Positions 6,521 to 14,967 of a stretch of 21,935 nt of DNA are shown here, piece by piece. The first letter of the stretch is position 1; each line of letters begins with the position of its first letter. Below the pieces are notes generated by a model, which was given only the letters and a program-made list of their open reading frames with translations, made no database searches and was not told the origin of the DNA. The stretch spans positions 1-21,935 of IMG/VR virus record IMGVR_UViG_3300027911_000072; one strand, 5' to 3'. This DNA comes from a virus. Position numbers and translations under genes: made by a program.

Positions 6521-7351
6521 ATGGCTACTCGTAAACCCATTACAAAGAAGGGTGCGACAGGTAAGGCATTAAGACCTAATCTGAGTATTGGGTCCGACTT
6601 TGCTAAGCCACAAGTAGCTTTAATAGAATTGATGTACAAAGACATCAAACGGGAACTTATTAAAGTTTTTAAGCAAACCGATTTCACGTCGGCAATGGAT
6701 GCTTCAACCACTAGCCAAGCAAGGATAATCCTGAACTACCTGCTTCGTAAATGGTCTAAACGATTTGATGATATTGCTAAGAGTGCAGCCGAACGTATGG
6801 TTGAACGAACACTTCGCAATTCAGCAGTAACCCTTAACCTATCTTTAAAGGATGTGAGTGAGGATTTCAAAATTGATACATCTTTTAGCGATGAAAGATT
6901 AAAAGAAGTAATCAAAGCAAGTACACAGGAAGCAGCAAACCTCATCAAAGTTATTCCTGAACGATTCATCAATGACGTTCAAGGCCAAGTGATGAGAAGC
7001 ATTACTACCGGAAAGGGTTTGGCAGATTTAACTCCTTACCTGACTAAAATGTATCACGGTAATGTAAAGCGTGCAACCAATACAGCTTTGGATCAAACCC
7101 GTAAAGCTTACCAATCTATTAACACTACTAGATTAAAATCTCTTGGTGTTAAAAGTTTTATCTGGATTCACTCCGGAGGTGGTAAAGTACCCAGACAAGA
7201 GCATATTAGAATGTCTGGGAAAGAGTACAGATTCGACGACCCACCGGTAATCGGTACTATGTATGGATCGGAAGTACGGGGACTTCCCGGGGATTTACCA
7301 AATTGCCGATGTATTTGCAAACCTGTCATCAACTTTGATTTAGAGGATTAA
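6521..7351 (+). CDS. MuF/SPP1 gp7-type minor head (head morphogenesis) protein
   Basis: This 276-residue minor head protein would bind the portal and help head assembly. The N-terminal half is helical and charged. The C-terminal domain (about 180-270) carries the family pattern: TNTALDQTRKAYQ, then FIWIHSGGG, RQEHIRMSGK, YRFDDPP, and the cysteine motif PNCRCICKP at about 260-268. It starts 2 bases after the portal stop and lacks a clear Shine-Dalgarno sequence, so it is probably translated by coupling. It is followed not by the protease, as is common, but by a block of virion accessory and fibre genes. Confidence 0.92.
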   Translation: MATRKPITKKGATGKALRPNLSIGSDFAKPQVALIELMYKDIKRELIKVFKQTDFTSAMDASTTSQARIILNYLLRKWSKRFDDIAKSAAERMVERTLRNSAVTLNLSLKDVSEDFKIDTSFSDERLKEVIKASTQEAANLIKVIPERFINDVQGQVMRSITTGKGLADLTPYLTKMYHGNVKRATNTALDQTRKAYQSINTTRLKSLGVKSFIWIHSGGGKVPRQEHIRMSGKEYRFDDPPVIGTMYGSEVRGLPGDLPNCRCICKPVINFDLED

Positions 7352-7353
7352 AC

Positions 7354-7935
7354 ATGAAAGAAAAACTGAATGCTGTTGAATCAGCAAATGCTAGTCTGGT
7401 CTCAATGGCCGGTATGGGCGAACAAGCTCATGCAGAAGGTGTTTACACTTTCCGCTGCTTTGAATATGAAGGTGGTCCACTCCTTTGGGAAGAAACTATC
7501 GACAACGTAGTTTGTACCGTTGGTAAAAACTTGATGCTCCAAACAGCATTGACTGGTTCCGGCTATACAGTAACTGGTCCTTACATGGGATTGATCAGCT
7601 CAGTGTCTTATACAGCAGTTGCTGCTTCTGACACAATGGCATCTCACCCAGGTTGGTTGGAAGCTGGTTCTACTAATGCTCCAACATTCGCTGCTCGTAT
7701 TGCTCCTAGTTTTGGTACCGCTTCAGCTGGTGCTATTAGTACTTCAACTCCAGTAAGCTTTACAATGACTGGTAACGGTACATTGGTTGGTGCATTTATT
7801 ACTTATGGCACTGGCGCAGTTACTACTTTGATGAACACTTCAGGTACTTTGCTATCAGCAGGCGCATTCACCGGCGGTAATCAGCCTGTTAACAGCGGTA
7901 ACGTTGTGCAAGTTTCCTACTCACTCAGCCTATAA
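7354..7935 (+). CDS. Conserved phage virion-type protein of unknown function
   Basis: This 193-residue protein starts 2 bases after MuF with an AGAGGA ribosome binding site. It has a hydrophilic start (about 1-27), then GVYTFRCFEYEG and LLWEETIDNVV, then a Gly/Ala/Ser/Thr-rich body with a YMGLISS segment and a C-terminal run rich in small residues ending in VVQVSYSLSL. I recognise the pattern (WE-TI-N-V, LGLISS, DTMASHPGW) from uncharacterised structural proteins of other phages, usually near head or fibre genes. A beta-rich surface or decoration protein is plausible, but the function is not established. Confidence 0.75.
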   Translation: MKEKLNAVESANASLVSMAGMGEQAHAEGVYTFRCFEYEGGPLLWEETIDNVVCTVGKNLMLQTALTGSGYTVTGPYMGLISSVSYTAVAASDTMASHPGWLEAGSTNAPTFAARIAPSFGTASAGAISTSTPVSFTMTGNGTLVGAFITYGTGAVTTLMNTSGTLLSAGAFTGGNQPVNSGNVVQVSYSLSL

Positions 7936-7946
7936 GGACTTAAATC

Positions 7947-8129
7947 ATGACAGCATTTACACAGGGTCAAAAAGTTACCCAAGTTCTCCCAGCTCCTATT
8001 ACTGGAACTGTTGAGAAGTTTTCTTTTGATGAAAACACTGCTGAAATTACCGTTCTTGTATCTTACCAAGATGCAGAAGGTAATGATCAACAACGTTACT
8101 TCAAACAATCTGAAATTCAAGCTGCCTAA
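7947..8129 (+). CDS. Small conserved phage protein, SH3-like fold suspected
   Basis: This is a 60-residue acidic protein with an AAGGA-type ribosome binding site (in ataaggactt) before ATG 7947. The pattern GQKVTQVLPAPITGTVEKF, then AEITVLVSYQDAEG, then RYFKQSEIQAA suggests a small beta-barrel of the SH3/KOW kind. Similar short proteins sit among virion genes of other phages. It lies between the accessory virion protein and the fibre gene. Function is unknown. Confidence 0.65.
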   Translation: MTAFTQGQKVTQVLPAPITGTVEKFSFDENTAEITVLVSYQDAEGNDQQRYFKQSEIQAA

Positions 8130-8136
8130 TTAAATT

Positions 8137-10041
8137 ATGACATTCCTTGTCGCGGATAGAGTTCAAGAAACGTGTAATTCCCCAGGAACCGGTAATGTCA
8201 CCTTATTGGGTGCCGTTACTGGTTATCAATCTTTTTCTTCAGCAATTGGTAATAGCAATACCACTTATTACACCATTGCGGATCAAAACGGAGCAAACTG
8301 GGAAGTAGGTTACGGCACGTATTCTTCTAGTGGAAATACTTTAGCCCGCACAACGGTTTTGGCATCCTCTAATAGCGGTTCTTTAGTAAACTTCAGTGGC
8401 GGACTTCAAAATGTTTGGTGTGATTACCCAGCAGGGAAGTCCGTTCTACTGGATTCTTCGAATTACGTTACCGGTTATAGCTTATCCAAAACTACTATCG
8501 TAGATAGCCAAACATGGACTCCGATTGGTACTGCTCCAACTTGGGCAAACGGCTTACTTTGGTATGACTCAGTAAACGGGTTTTTGGATTTTTATAATGG
8601 AACATCGGGCCAACAAAACGATGTTCACTTAGGTAGTGAAATTCAGTTTGCCGTATATAACAATACTGGCTCAACAATTCCAATTGGATCTGCTGTTTAC
8701 ATAAATGGTCAGCATGCTCAAATTCCTACTGTTGCATTGGCTAAAGCCGATTCAGCAACCACTGCAAACTGCATTGGCTTAACTAATACAGCAATTGCAA
8801 ATAACACTACAGGCTATGTAGTTGTGTTAGGTAAGTTTACTGGCGTAGATACTAGTGCAATGACTTCGGGTCAAACTATTTATCTGTCCGCATCGACTGC
8901 GGGGGGAATAACAAGCACTCTTCCTTCCGCTCCTAATCTTCAAGTAGTTTTAGGCTATTGCACTTATAGCAATCCATCTGTAGGTGTTGTAGAGCTAACC
9001 GTACCTCTTCCAGCTCCTTTAGCTTCAAGTCTTGTTGGTCAAGTATCCGTGGCTCACGGCGGAACCGGTTTATCTTCTTTACCAGTTGGGTATATTCCAT
9101 TCGGCAATGGAACAAGTGCTTTCGGCAACAACGGTTATTTGTTTTGGGATAACACCAACGTAAGATTAGGTGTAGGTACAAGTTCTCCTATCACTCTTTT
9201 CCAAGTTAATACTCCAACAGGAGCAGCTTCTACCAATTGGGCGTTTTTCCCTTTAAATTCTACTAACCCTCCCGCTGGAGCTACTTCAGGTATTTTGCTT
9301 GGTTCGAATCTTTCCCAAGGCGGAACTGAAAGCAATTTAGTTTGGGGACAAGGTATTAACTCTAGCCAATATCTTGCTATTGGCAAATGGACAGGATCTG
9401 CTTATACCGAGCAAATGCGTATCGATTCCAGCAATAATGTTATTGTTGGGGGCACAACTGCTTTAGGTAGGTTTAGTGCTTATAGCGGCGTATCATTCTT
9501 TGGTGTAGGTCCAACTACTTATGACTCAGCATGGTTTGGTCCACGACCAGCCAATGATGGTATTTGTAGCGTATTATGGAAATACGGCGGAACTGCTGGA
9601 GACTTTTGGAAAATTGAAACTGGCGCGAGTGCTTTAGCTTTTTGGCAATATGTAGGCGGCGTTGGCTATAACCGCTACACAATGGATAGTGGAGGTAACT
9701 TCACTGCTACTAATTCTGTTGTTTCGAATAACACAATTACCGCCCAAAACAATATCAATACTGTTGGCGGTGTTATGTATGGCGCTGGTACTTGGATTTG
9801 TACTTTCACAGGTAACATTGATGCCAATGCTAACCGTGCTCCAGGAGTATGGGGTTCTTATGCTTCTGGGGCTACTAATGCTCCAGACAATTCAGGTATT
9901 CTTTGGAATGGCATGTCGGGGGGAGCAGGTGCAGGTATTGGAGACGGTGGCCAATTATGGCAAGATTATAGCGATAATAAATTCTGGACAAGGAAACGTT
10001 GGGGCGGTAGCTTTGGTGGTTGGACTTATATCGGGGGATAA
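8137..10041 (+). CDS. Tail fibre-like / receptor-binding virion protein
   Basis: This is a 634-residue, Gly/Ser/Thr/Asn-rich protein. Residues 1-106 (VADRVQETCNSPGTGNVTL, ANWEVGYGTYSSSGNTLART, VWCDYPAGKSV) match an N-terminal module shared by many phage fibre and structural proteins. Residues about 165-292 look like a beta-rich module seen in fibre stems (NNTGSTIPIGSAVYINGQ, TGYVVVLGKF). AHGGTGLSSLPVGYIPFGNG at 306-325 is a typical fibre repeat. The C-terminal end (GDGGQLWQDYSDNKFWTRKR, then GGWTYIGG) resembles the knob of fibre tips. The following genes are XkdW-like and DUF7936-like proteins that often accompany fibres. It most likely contacts the host surface; the receptor cannot be guessed. 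Confidence 0.82.
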   Translation: MTFLVADRVQETCNSPGTGNVTLLGAVTGYQSFSSAIGNSNTTYYTIADQNGANWEVGYGTYSSSGNTLARTTVLASSNSGSLVNFSGGLQNVWCDYPAGKSVLLDSSNYVTGYSLSKTTIVDSQTWTPIGTAPTWANGLLWYDSVNGFLDFYNGTSGQQNDVHLGSEIQFAVYNNTGSTIPIGSAVYINGQHAQIPTVALAKADSATTANCIGLTNTAIANNTTGYVVVLGKFTGVDTSAMTSGQTIYLSASTAGGITSTLPSAPNLQVVLGYCTYSNPSVGVVELTVPLPAPLASSLVGQVSVAHGGTGLSSLPVGYIPFGNGTSAFGNNGYLFWDNTNVRLGVGTSSPITLFQVNTPTGAASTNWAFFPLNSTNPPAGATSGILLGSNLSQGGTESNLVWGQGINSSQYLAIGKWTGSAYTEQMRIDSSNNVIVGGTTALGRFSAYSGVSFFGVGPTTYDSAWFGPRPANDGICSVLWKYGGTAGDFWKIETGASALAFWQYVGGVGYNRYTMDSGGNFTATNSVVSNNTITAQNNINTVGGVMYGAGTWICTFTGNIDANANRAPGVWGSYASGATNAPDNSGILWNGMSGGAGAGIGDGGQLWQDYSDNKFWTRKRWGGSFGGWTYIGG

Positions 10042-10044
10042 ATT

Positions 10045-10380
10045 ATGAAATGTATTTTTGATAAAAACGGAAAACTCTTCCTTCGTGGTCCAGACAATCA
10101 TAGGGATTATGACGGTCATACTTCTTATGTTGTTCCTGATGAAATCAATTTCCATGTTAATGATATTGATCCTCTGACAAAACAACCTGGCGTTAGAGAT
10201 GTTACCGAACAAGAGCTAAAAGATAGAGTAGATGCATATATGGCAGTTTATAGTAATGCTCGTAAGGTTTCTTACCCTTCTATTCAAGATCAATTGGATA
10301 CTTTGTACCATCAAGGATATGATGGATGGAAAGCACAAATTGATGCAATCAAAGCTAAATATCCTAAAGCGAGTTCCTGA
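10045..10380 (+). CDS. XkdW-like fibre-associated protein
   Basis: This is a 111-residue hydrophilic protein located 3 bases after the fibre gene. The C-terminal half (PSIQDQLDTLYHQGYDGWKA then QIDAIKAKYPKASS) closely matches the XkdW domain found near tail fibre genes. The N-terminal half (CIFDKNGKLFLRGP, VVPDEINFHV) is less conserved. It may be a fibre assembly factor or a minor structural protein. Its stop overlaps the next start as TGATG. Confidence 0.75.
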   Translation: MKCIFDKNGKLFLRGPDNHRDYDGHTSYVVPDEINFHVNDIDPLTKQPGVRDVTEQELKDRVDAYMAVYSNARKVSYPSIQDQLDTLYHQGYDGWKAQIDAIKAKYPKASS

Positions 10381-10730
10381 TGACTACAACGTTTAATTGG
10401 ACCATCGAAAAGATGGATTGCTATCCTCAATACGCTGGCCAAACAGACGTTGTGTTTACTGTTTATTGGCGATTGACTGGAATAGATGGAACTTATAGTG
10501 CTTGGGATGCAGGTTCTTTAGCTTTGACTTATACGGCAGGAACACCTTATACCCCATACAATCAATTGACTCAAGATCAAGTAGTTGGATGGGTTAAAGA
10601 TGGTTTAGGTCCAGCAGTTGTTGCTTCATTAGAAGCTAATGTAAGCCAAGCAATTGCTAACCAAATCAATCCACCAGTTGTTCAACCTCCTTTGCCTTGG
10701 GCTCCTCCTGCTACATTAACTGGGTCTTAA
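10380..10730 (+). CDS. DUF7936-like phage protein
   Basis: This is a 116-residue protein whose ATG overlaps the stop of the preceding gene. The pattern FNWTIEKMDCYPQYAGQTDV, then VFTVYWRLTG, then LTQDQVVGWVKDGLGPAVVA, then INPPVVQPPLPW matches a conserved phage family I know as DUF7936, regularly found beside fibre genes. The proline-rich C-terminus (NPPVVQPPLPWAPP) may be extended. Its role is unknown; association with the fibre or baseplate is inferred from context. Confidence 0.72.
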   Translation: MTTTFNWTIEKMDCYPQYAGQTDVVFTVYWRLTGIDGTYSAWDAGSLALTYTAGTPYTPYNQLTQDQVVGWVKDGLGPAVVASLEANVSQAIANQINPPVVQPPLPWAPPATLTGS

Positions 10731-10734
10731 ATAA

Positions 10735-12417
10735 ATGTTTGGCGTTAATCCCTTTTCCTATACGGCTATATCGGGAAACCCAAAACAACCAGTCATTTAT
10801 GTCCTTACCATTACCGAAGCAGGTAATGCTCAAGATTCTGAATCTGAAGTTGTTCAAGTTCCTACAGCAATAGTAGAAGCTGGTAATGCAGTAGATACTA
10901 CGTCGGAAATTATGACAGCTTCGATAGCTATTACTGAAGCAGGTACTGCTGTAGATACAGTAGCAGAGTCTATGTCAGCGCCTGTAAGCGTTTCAGAAAT
11001 AGCTAATGCTATTGATACTCCGTCTGAAAATATGACCGCAGGCGTAAGCCTAGCTGAGTCTGGGAATGCTTTAGATACAGTATCTGATGTAAACTTTGCA
11101 AGCTTAAATATTACTGAAGCAACAAGTGGATCAGATAGCTATTCTGAAACAATGGCTGCTCCAGTAAGTGTGTCCGAAATTGGTAATGCCCAAGACTCGC
11201 AGTCGGAAAATATGACTGCACCAATTAGCTTATCTGAATCAGGTAATGCTATTGATACTGTATCAGAAGCTATGACTGCTCCAGTTAGCTTATCCGAATC
11301 GGGTAATGCAATTGATACTCAGTCAGAAAATACTATTTCGGCTTTGCTTGTAAATGAAACAGGAAATGCTTTAGATAGCCAATCCGAAAGCATGACAGCT
11401 CCTGTATTCATAAGTGAATCGGGTAATGCGGTTGATACTCCATCCGAAAATATGACGGCTTCAGTTGATATAGCTGAAGCAGGTAATGCAGTAGATACGG
11501 TTTCAGAAAATACAACCACTCCAGTTACCGTTACTGAAGCAGCTAATGCTTTAGATACACAATCCGAAACTATGTCAGCTCCGGTTAGCGTATCCGAAAC
11601 CGGTAATGCAATAGATACCCAGTCAGAAAATATGACTGCAGGAGTTAGCGTATCTGAAACAGGTAATGCAGTCGATACGGTTTCAGAAAATATGACTGCT
11701 CCAGTTAGTTTAGCTGAAGCTGGTAATGCAGTAGCTACCCAATCGGAGAATATGATTTCTCCTCTTACCGTGTCTGAAACAGGTAATGCAGTAGCTACTC
11801 AATCGCAAAATATGACAGCTGGCTTAAGCGTGTCTGAAACTGGTAATGCTATAGACACAGTATCGGAGAATATGATTGCTCCAGTTAGTTTAGCTGAAGC
11901 GGCTAATGCTAGAGATAACTATAGCCAAAACTTAACAGCTTTCCTAACTGTTAATGAGTCTTCTTTAGCTTCTGATTCATATTCAGAAAATATGATAGCT
12001 TTATTGGCTATTGTAGAATCTGGATTAGCTAGCGATACAGTTACCGAGCAAATGATTTCCTATTTGGAAGTCAATGAGTCTGCAAATGCTGAAGATGTTG
12101 TATCGCAAAATATGATGGCTAATTTAACCGTCATAGAAAATGCAGCAGCACAAGATTTACAATCTTTGCTATTGATAGCAGCTTTACAAGTTGATGAGTT
12201 TGGAAATGCGCAAGATTCAACAAGTGAAGAAACCCATGTTATAGTTGCAGTTATAGAACAGGGTAATGCGACAGACATTTACTTTGTTGCTCCTATTTTC
12301 AGGCTTTCAGAAAATGTATGGCATGTATCACCTAGGAAAGATTTATGGCGTTTAGCACCTCGTACAGATTACTGGAAAGTTTCACCAAGAAAAGATTATT
12401 GGCGGCCAAATGAATAA
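10735..12417 (+). CDS. Virion-type protein made of 25 tandem 20-residue repeats
   Basis: This is a 560-residue protein. After a 24-residue N-terminus, residues 25-524 consist of 25 repeats of exactly 20 residues with no insertion or gap. The repeat pattern is roughly [ST]-[hydrophobic]-[ST]-E-[ATS]-G-N-A-[hydrophobic]-D-T-x-S-E-N-M-T-A-P-V. Repeats 3-18 are most alike; the last seven have diverged. It is rich in Ser, Thr, Ala, Glu and Asp and very acidic. Residues 525-560 change character to a basic/aromatic tail with 9-residue units ([33 protein letters not shown]). Similar acidic repeat proteins with such tails occur beside small Ig-like genes in other phages. I read it as a rod-like virion fibre or spacer; there is no enzyme motif. 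Confidence 0.8.
   Translation: MFGVNPFSYTAISGNPKQPVIYVLTITEAGNAQDSESEVVQVPTAIVEAGNAVDTTSEIMTASIAITEAGTAVDTVAESMSAPVSVSEIANAIDTPSENMTAGVSLAESGNALDTVSDVNFASLNITEATSGSDSYSETMAAPVSVSEIGNAQDSQSENMTAPISLSESGNAIDTVSEAMTAPVSLSESGNAIDTQSENTISALLVNETGNALDSQSESMTAPVFISESGNAVDTPSENMTASVDIAEAGNAVDTVSENTTTPVTVTEAANALDTQSETMSAPVSVSETGNAIDTQSENMTAGVSVSETGNAVDTVSENMTAPVSLAEAGNAVATQSENMISPLTVSETGNAVATQSQNMTAGLSVSETGNAIDTVSENMIAPVSLAEAANARDNYSQNLTAFLTVNESSLASDSYSENMIALLAIVESGLASDTVTEQMISYLEVNESANAEDVVSQNMMANLTVIENAAAQDLQSLLLIAALQVDEFGNAQDSTSEETHVIVAVIEQGNATDIYFVAPIFRLSENVWHVSPRKDLWRLAPRTDYWKVSPRKDYWRPNE
10807..12306 (+). repeat. 25 tandem 60-bp coding repeats
   Basis: These 1500 bases are an uninterrupted array with a period of exactly 60 bp. 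The DNA copies differ at many third codon positions while the protein pattern is kept (for example GGTAATGC[TA], GA[TC]AC, TC[AGC]GAAAA[TC]ATGAC at fixed places). This implies old duplications kept by protein-level selection rather than fresh slippage. Confidence 0.9.
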
Positions 12418-12775
12418 TTTCTATGTTTTAGAAAAACGAACCACAGAATCGATCTGGTACGATATTGATTGCACTTTGATCCTTGATCCTGTAGAAACTA
12501 TTGACACGATCATTAGCATTGAAGCTGATCAAGAAGGTTTAACTTTTGCAGGACAAGCAATCAATCCTGATCCAGTAGTTTTCCCAGACGGTTATACAGC
12601 TTTGCCGGGTAAAGTGATTTCTGTACAAATTGGCGGTGGAATTATTCCTACTCCCCAAATAAATCAGCTTTATACCATTAGAGCACTTTTTAATACCACG
12701 GAAAATAATACAAGAGAAGCCACAGTGCTTTTAAATGTAACTAATCTTCCAGTCCAAACAGGAAGGGTTTGCTAA
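12410..12775 (+). CDS. Small Ig-like phage virion protein
   Basis: This is a 121-residue protein overlapping the repeat-protein gene by 8 bases. The order [58 protein letters not shown] and [10 protein letters not shown] suggests a beta-sandwich like the small phage proteins with bacterial Ig-like folds that usually follow acidic repeat or decoration proteins. It is followed by the protease gene with a TAATG overlap. Function is not known; capsid or tail surface decoration is an inference. Confidence 0.65.
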   Translation: MNNFYVLEKRTTESIWYDIDCTLILDPVETIDTIISIEADQEGLTFAGQAINPDPVVFPDGYTALPGKVISVQIGGGIIPTPQINQLYTIRALFNTTENNTREATVLLNVTNLPVQTGRVC

Positions 12776-14439
12776 TGCCACTTAAACCAGGATACTCAAA
12801 AGAAGTCCTTCAGGATAACATTAGAGAGCTAATTAAAGCCGGTCACGATCCTAAACAATCGGTAGCTATTGCTTACTCTAATGCTCGTAAATCCCATGGC
12901 GTAGATGCTGATGAATCTCATAAAAGGGATTTGAATGAAGAACCAGATTCGGAAATTGTTGCTTTTATAGTTTATACTGACGGGGACAGGATACTTTGGA
13001 TGCGTCGTACGAAAGATAATACCTGGGGCTTCCCAGGCGGACACGTAGAAGAAGGCGAATCAGCAATTGAAGGAGCTATTCGTGAATCTCGGGAAGAGAC
13101 CATGCATGTTCCTAAAACTGGTTTAAACTTAATTTATGAAGAAGGCAAAGTTCGTTTATTCGGTTGTAATGACGGAGAATTCGAACCCGACTTAAATGAT
13201 GAACATGATGCTTATGTTTGGGCTACTTTAGAGGACGCACCGGATCCTATGTTTCCGAAAATTGCTGACGACGCAGAACAAATTGCGGAAGAAGCTGAAG
13301 CTAATGCTTCGGCTATGGATAAACGTGAATATGATACCAATGGATGGTTTGAAGTAAAAGACAATCCTTTATCTATGGTAGGAGTATTTCCTTATTCCGG
13401 CGGATCAATCTCTCCTGAGTGCGATCAAAACAAGATTTATATGGTTTACCGTCCTGCAGAAGAACTTTCTTCCGCAGACTGTATCGATTCCTTTAAGCTG
13501 ATACCGTGGATTGATAACCACGTGATGCTAGGTAGCGAAGACGCAGGACTCACTCCTTCCGAACAAAAAGGAGTACAAGGCGTTATCGGACAAGAAGTTT
13601 ACTTTGATGGTAATACTCTTAAAGGTAACATTAAAGTATTTTCAGAAGCAATGGCTAATCTCATTGCTAATGGGAAAAAGGAATTGTCCTGCGGATACCG
13701 TTGCAGATATGAATATTCTCCCGGCGTTTTCGACGGAATGAAGTATGATTATGTGCAACGGGACATTCGAGGCAATCATCTTGCTCTGGTCGAAAACGGC
13801 CGTATGGGCCCGGATGTAGCGGTATTGGATCACTTCACTTTCACTGTAGATAACAAGGAGTTTTTAAACATGGCTGAAGAAAATAAAGTCGCTGAAGGCG
13901 GCGAAAAGAAGGAAATAACTCTTGAAGAAGCCCACAAGTTTCTTGAAGATGTTATGCCAAAATTGGCAAAAATCTTAGAATTGACTGGTCAATCAGCAGG
14001 TTCAGCAGGTTTAGAAGCTGTTGCTGACGAAGATACTGAGAAGCCTGATGGCGACGAAGAAAAACCAGGCAATATGATGGACGAAGAAGGTCCTGAATAT
14101 GGCGTTGGTGGTCAGAAAAAAGAAGAAAAAGAAGGCGAACGTGGTGCAGGTATGGACGCAGCAGCAATTGCTCGCACTGTACAAGCTAACATCGCTCAAA
14201 AATCTAAGCTATACGACAAGCTTTCTGCTCATATTGGCGCATTTGACCATGCTGATATGGATTTAGATAAGATGGCTAAGTATGGCTGCAAAAAACTTGG
14301 CTTGGAAGCCCCTAAAGAAGCTCGCGTAGTTGCTTTGGAAGCTTTCCTACAGGGCAAGGGTGCTCCAACTCGTACAGGTATGGATTCCATGCCAGCACGT
14401 AAGGGCAATTTCGTTCAACGTTTCTTAGAAGGTAAATAA
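12775..14439 (+). CDS. NUDIX hydrolase - head maturation protease (DUF2213) - scaffold fusion
   Basis: This 554-residue protein starts at ATG 12775 after AGGAAGGG and overlaps the previous stop (TAATG). Residues 1-40 ([10 protein letters not shown]...[13 protein letters not shown]) are a short module common at the start of phage head proteins. Residues about 58-165 are a NUDIX domain with box G89-x5-E95-x7-R103-E104-S-R-E107-E108; the last box glycine is Met110. Residues about 185-352 match DUF2213, a prohead protease; His249 (DNHVMLG) and Ser305 (LSCGY) are candidate catalytic residues. From about 366 there follows an acidic, Glu/Lys-rich scaffold-like region ending [20 protein letters not shown] and VQRFLEGK. 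The protease cuts scaffold and capsid during head maturation. The inserted NUDIX domain would cleave a nucleoside-diphosphate-linked substrate that I cannot name. An internal ribosome binding site allows the scaffold part to be made alone. Confidence 0.9.
   Translation: MPLKPGYSKEVLQDNIRELIKAGHDPKQSVAIAYSNARKSHGVDADESHKRDLNEEPDSEIVAFIVYTDGDRILWMRRTKDNTWGFPGGHVEEGESAIEGAIRESREETMHVPKTGLNLIYEEGKVRLFGCNDGEFEPDLNDEHDAYVWATLEDAPDPMFPKIADDAEQIAEEAEANASAMDKREYDTNGWFEVKDNPLSMVGVFPYSGGSISPECDQNKIYMVYRPAEELSSADCIDSFKLIPWIDNHVMLGSEDAGLTPSEQKGVQGVIGQEVYFDGNTLKGNIKVFSEAMANLIANGKKELSCGYRCRYEYSPGVFDGMKYDYVQRDIRGNHLALVENGRMGPDVAVLDHFTFTVDNKEFLNMAEENKVAEGGEKKEITLEEAHKFLEDVMPKLAKILELTGQSAGSAGLEAVADEDTEKPDGDEEKPGNMMDEEGPEYGVGGQKKEEKEGERGAGMDAAAIARTVQANIAQKSKLYDKLSAHIGAFDHADMDLDKMAKYGCKKLGLEAPKEARVVALEAFLQGKGAPTRTGMDSMPARKGNFVQRFLEGK
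13855..13872 (+). promoter_or_regulatory. Internal ribosome binding site and start codon for nested scaffold
   Basis: AAGGAG (13855-13860) lies 9 bases before an in-frame ATG (13870-13872, residue 366 of the protease fusion). It is one of the best Shine-Dalgarno matches in the window, although it sits inside a gene, and it falls exactly at the protease-scaffold boundary. Confidence 0.65.
13870..14439 (+). CDS. Predicted nested scaffold protein, same frame as the protease
   Basis: This is a 189-residue product from the internal ATG, beginning [20 protein letters not shown]. It holds an amphipathic helix ([20 protein letters not shown]), a very acidic linker ([15 protein letters not shown]), a charged [10 protein letters not shown] stretch and a conserved C-terminal helical part ([30 protein letters not shown]). 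In phage lambda the scaffold Nu3 is translated from an internal start within protease gene C in the same frame, and this layout matches. Major capsid protein lies two genes downstream. The protein region is certain; its separate translation is inferred. Confidence 0.6.
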   Translation: MAEENKVAEGGEKKEITLEEAHKFLEDVMPKLAKILELTGQSAGSAGLEAVADEDTEKPDGDEEKPGNMMDEEGPEYGVGGQKKEEKEGERGAGMDAAAIARTVQANIAQKSKLYDKLSAHIGAFDHADMDLDKMAKYGCKKLGLEAPKEARVVALEAFLQGKGAPTRTGMDSMPARKGNFVQRFLEGK

Positions 14440-14441
14440 TC

Positions 14442-14954
14442 ATGACTGCTGCGACTTTTCAATCCACAGTTAACGTCAATCTGGGATTTGGAGTTCCCGG
14501 TGAATTGATTGTTGACGGTCCACAACGTGTTGACTCACTTACTCTTGACAGCACTGGTGGTACTATCGGTTTGGCTTTCACCAAATCAAATACTACTAAC
14601 GTAGCTACTCAAGGCGGTACTGTTACTCCAGGCACTTCCGTATTTGCTGGTATTTTGGTTAACCCAAAATCTTATGCTTCTTACGGCGCTGTTGGTGGTG
14701 CTCCTCTCGATCCAACTTTGTTCCTCGGTCCTAATACTCAAGGCGAGTTTATGACTATGGGTACGATCGTGGTTACTTTGGTTGGTGCTGCTAATATTGG
14801 TGACATCGTTCAATACAACACTACAACTGGTGTTCTCTCTGCACTCACCCCTGGTAGCTCTGCTTCCTCTGGTAATGCATTGATTCCTAATTGCGTTGTT
14901 TGGAATTACCCAACAAGCGGTACTGGCTTAGCTGCTATCCGTATCACTGAATAA
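14442..14954 (+). CDS. Capsid cement/decoration protein
   Basis: This 170-residue beta-rich protein begins 2 bases after the protease gene, with AAGG upstream. It matches the phage structural cement family: VNVNLGFGVPGELIVDGPQR near the N-terminus, then FAGILVNPKSYASYG, TQGEFMTMGTIVVTLVGAAN, IGDIVQYNTTTGVLSAL, and the ending GTGLAAIRITE. Such proteins stabilise the expanded capsid from outside. Its place between the protease and the major capsid gene is typical. Confidence 0.85.
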   Translation: MTAATFQSTVNVNLGFGVPGELIVDGPQRVDSLTLDSTGGTIGLAFTKSNTTNVATQGGTVTPGTSVFAGILVNPKSYASYGAVGGAPLDPTLFLGPNTQGEFMTMGTIVVTLVGAANIGDIVQYNTTTGVLSALTPGSSASSGNALIPNCVVWNYPTSGTGLAAIRITE

Positions 14955-14967
14955 CAAGGACTGAAAC

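Noticed and set aside
9662-10048. Plus-strand frame of 128 codons overlapping the fibre gene
   Set aside because: Entirely out of frame within the C-terminal part of the fibre gene; no ribosome site and a low-complexity hydrophobic sequence.
10807-12306. Regular 60-bp array read as a CRISPR
   Set aside because: The repeats are coding, contiguous and without unique spacers; they translate to an intact 20-residue protein repeat.
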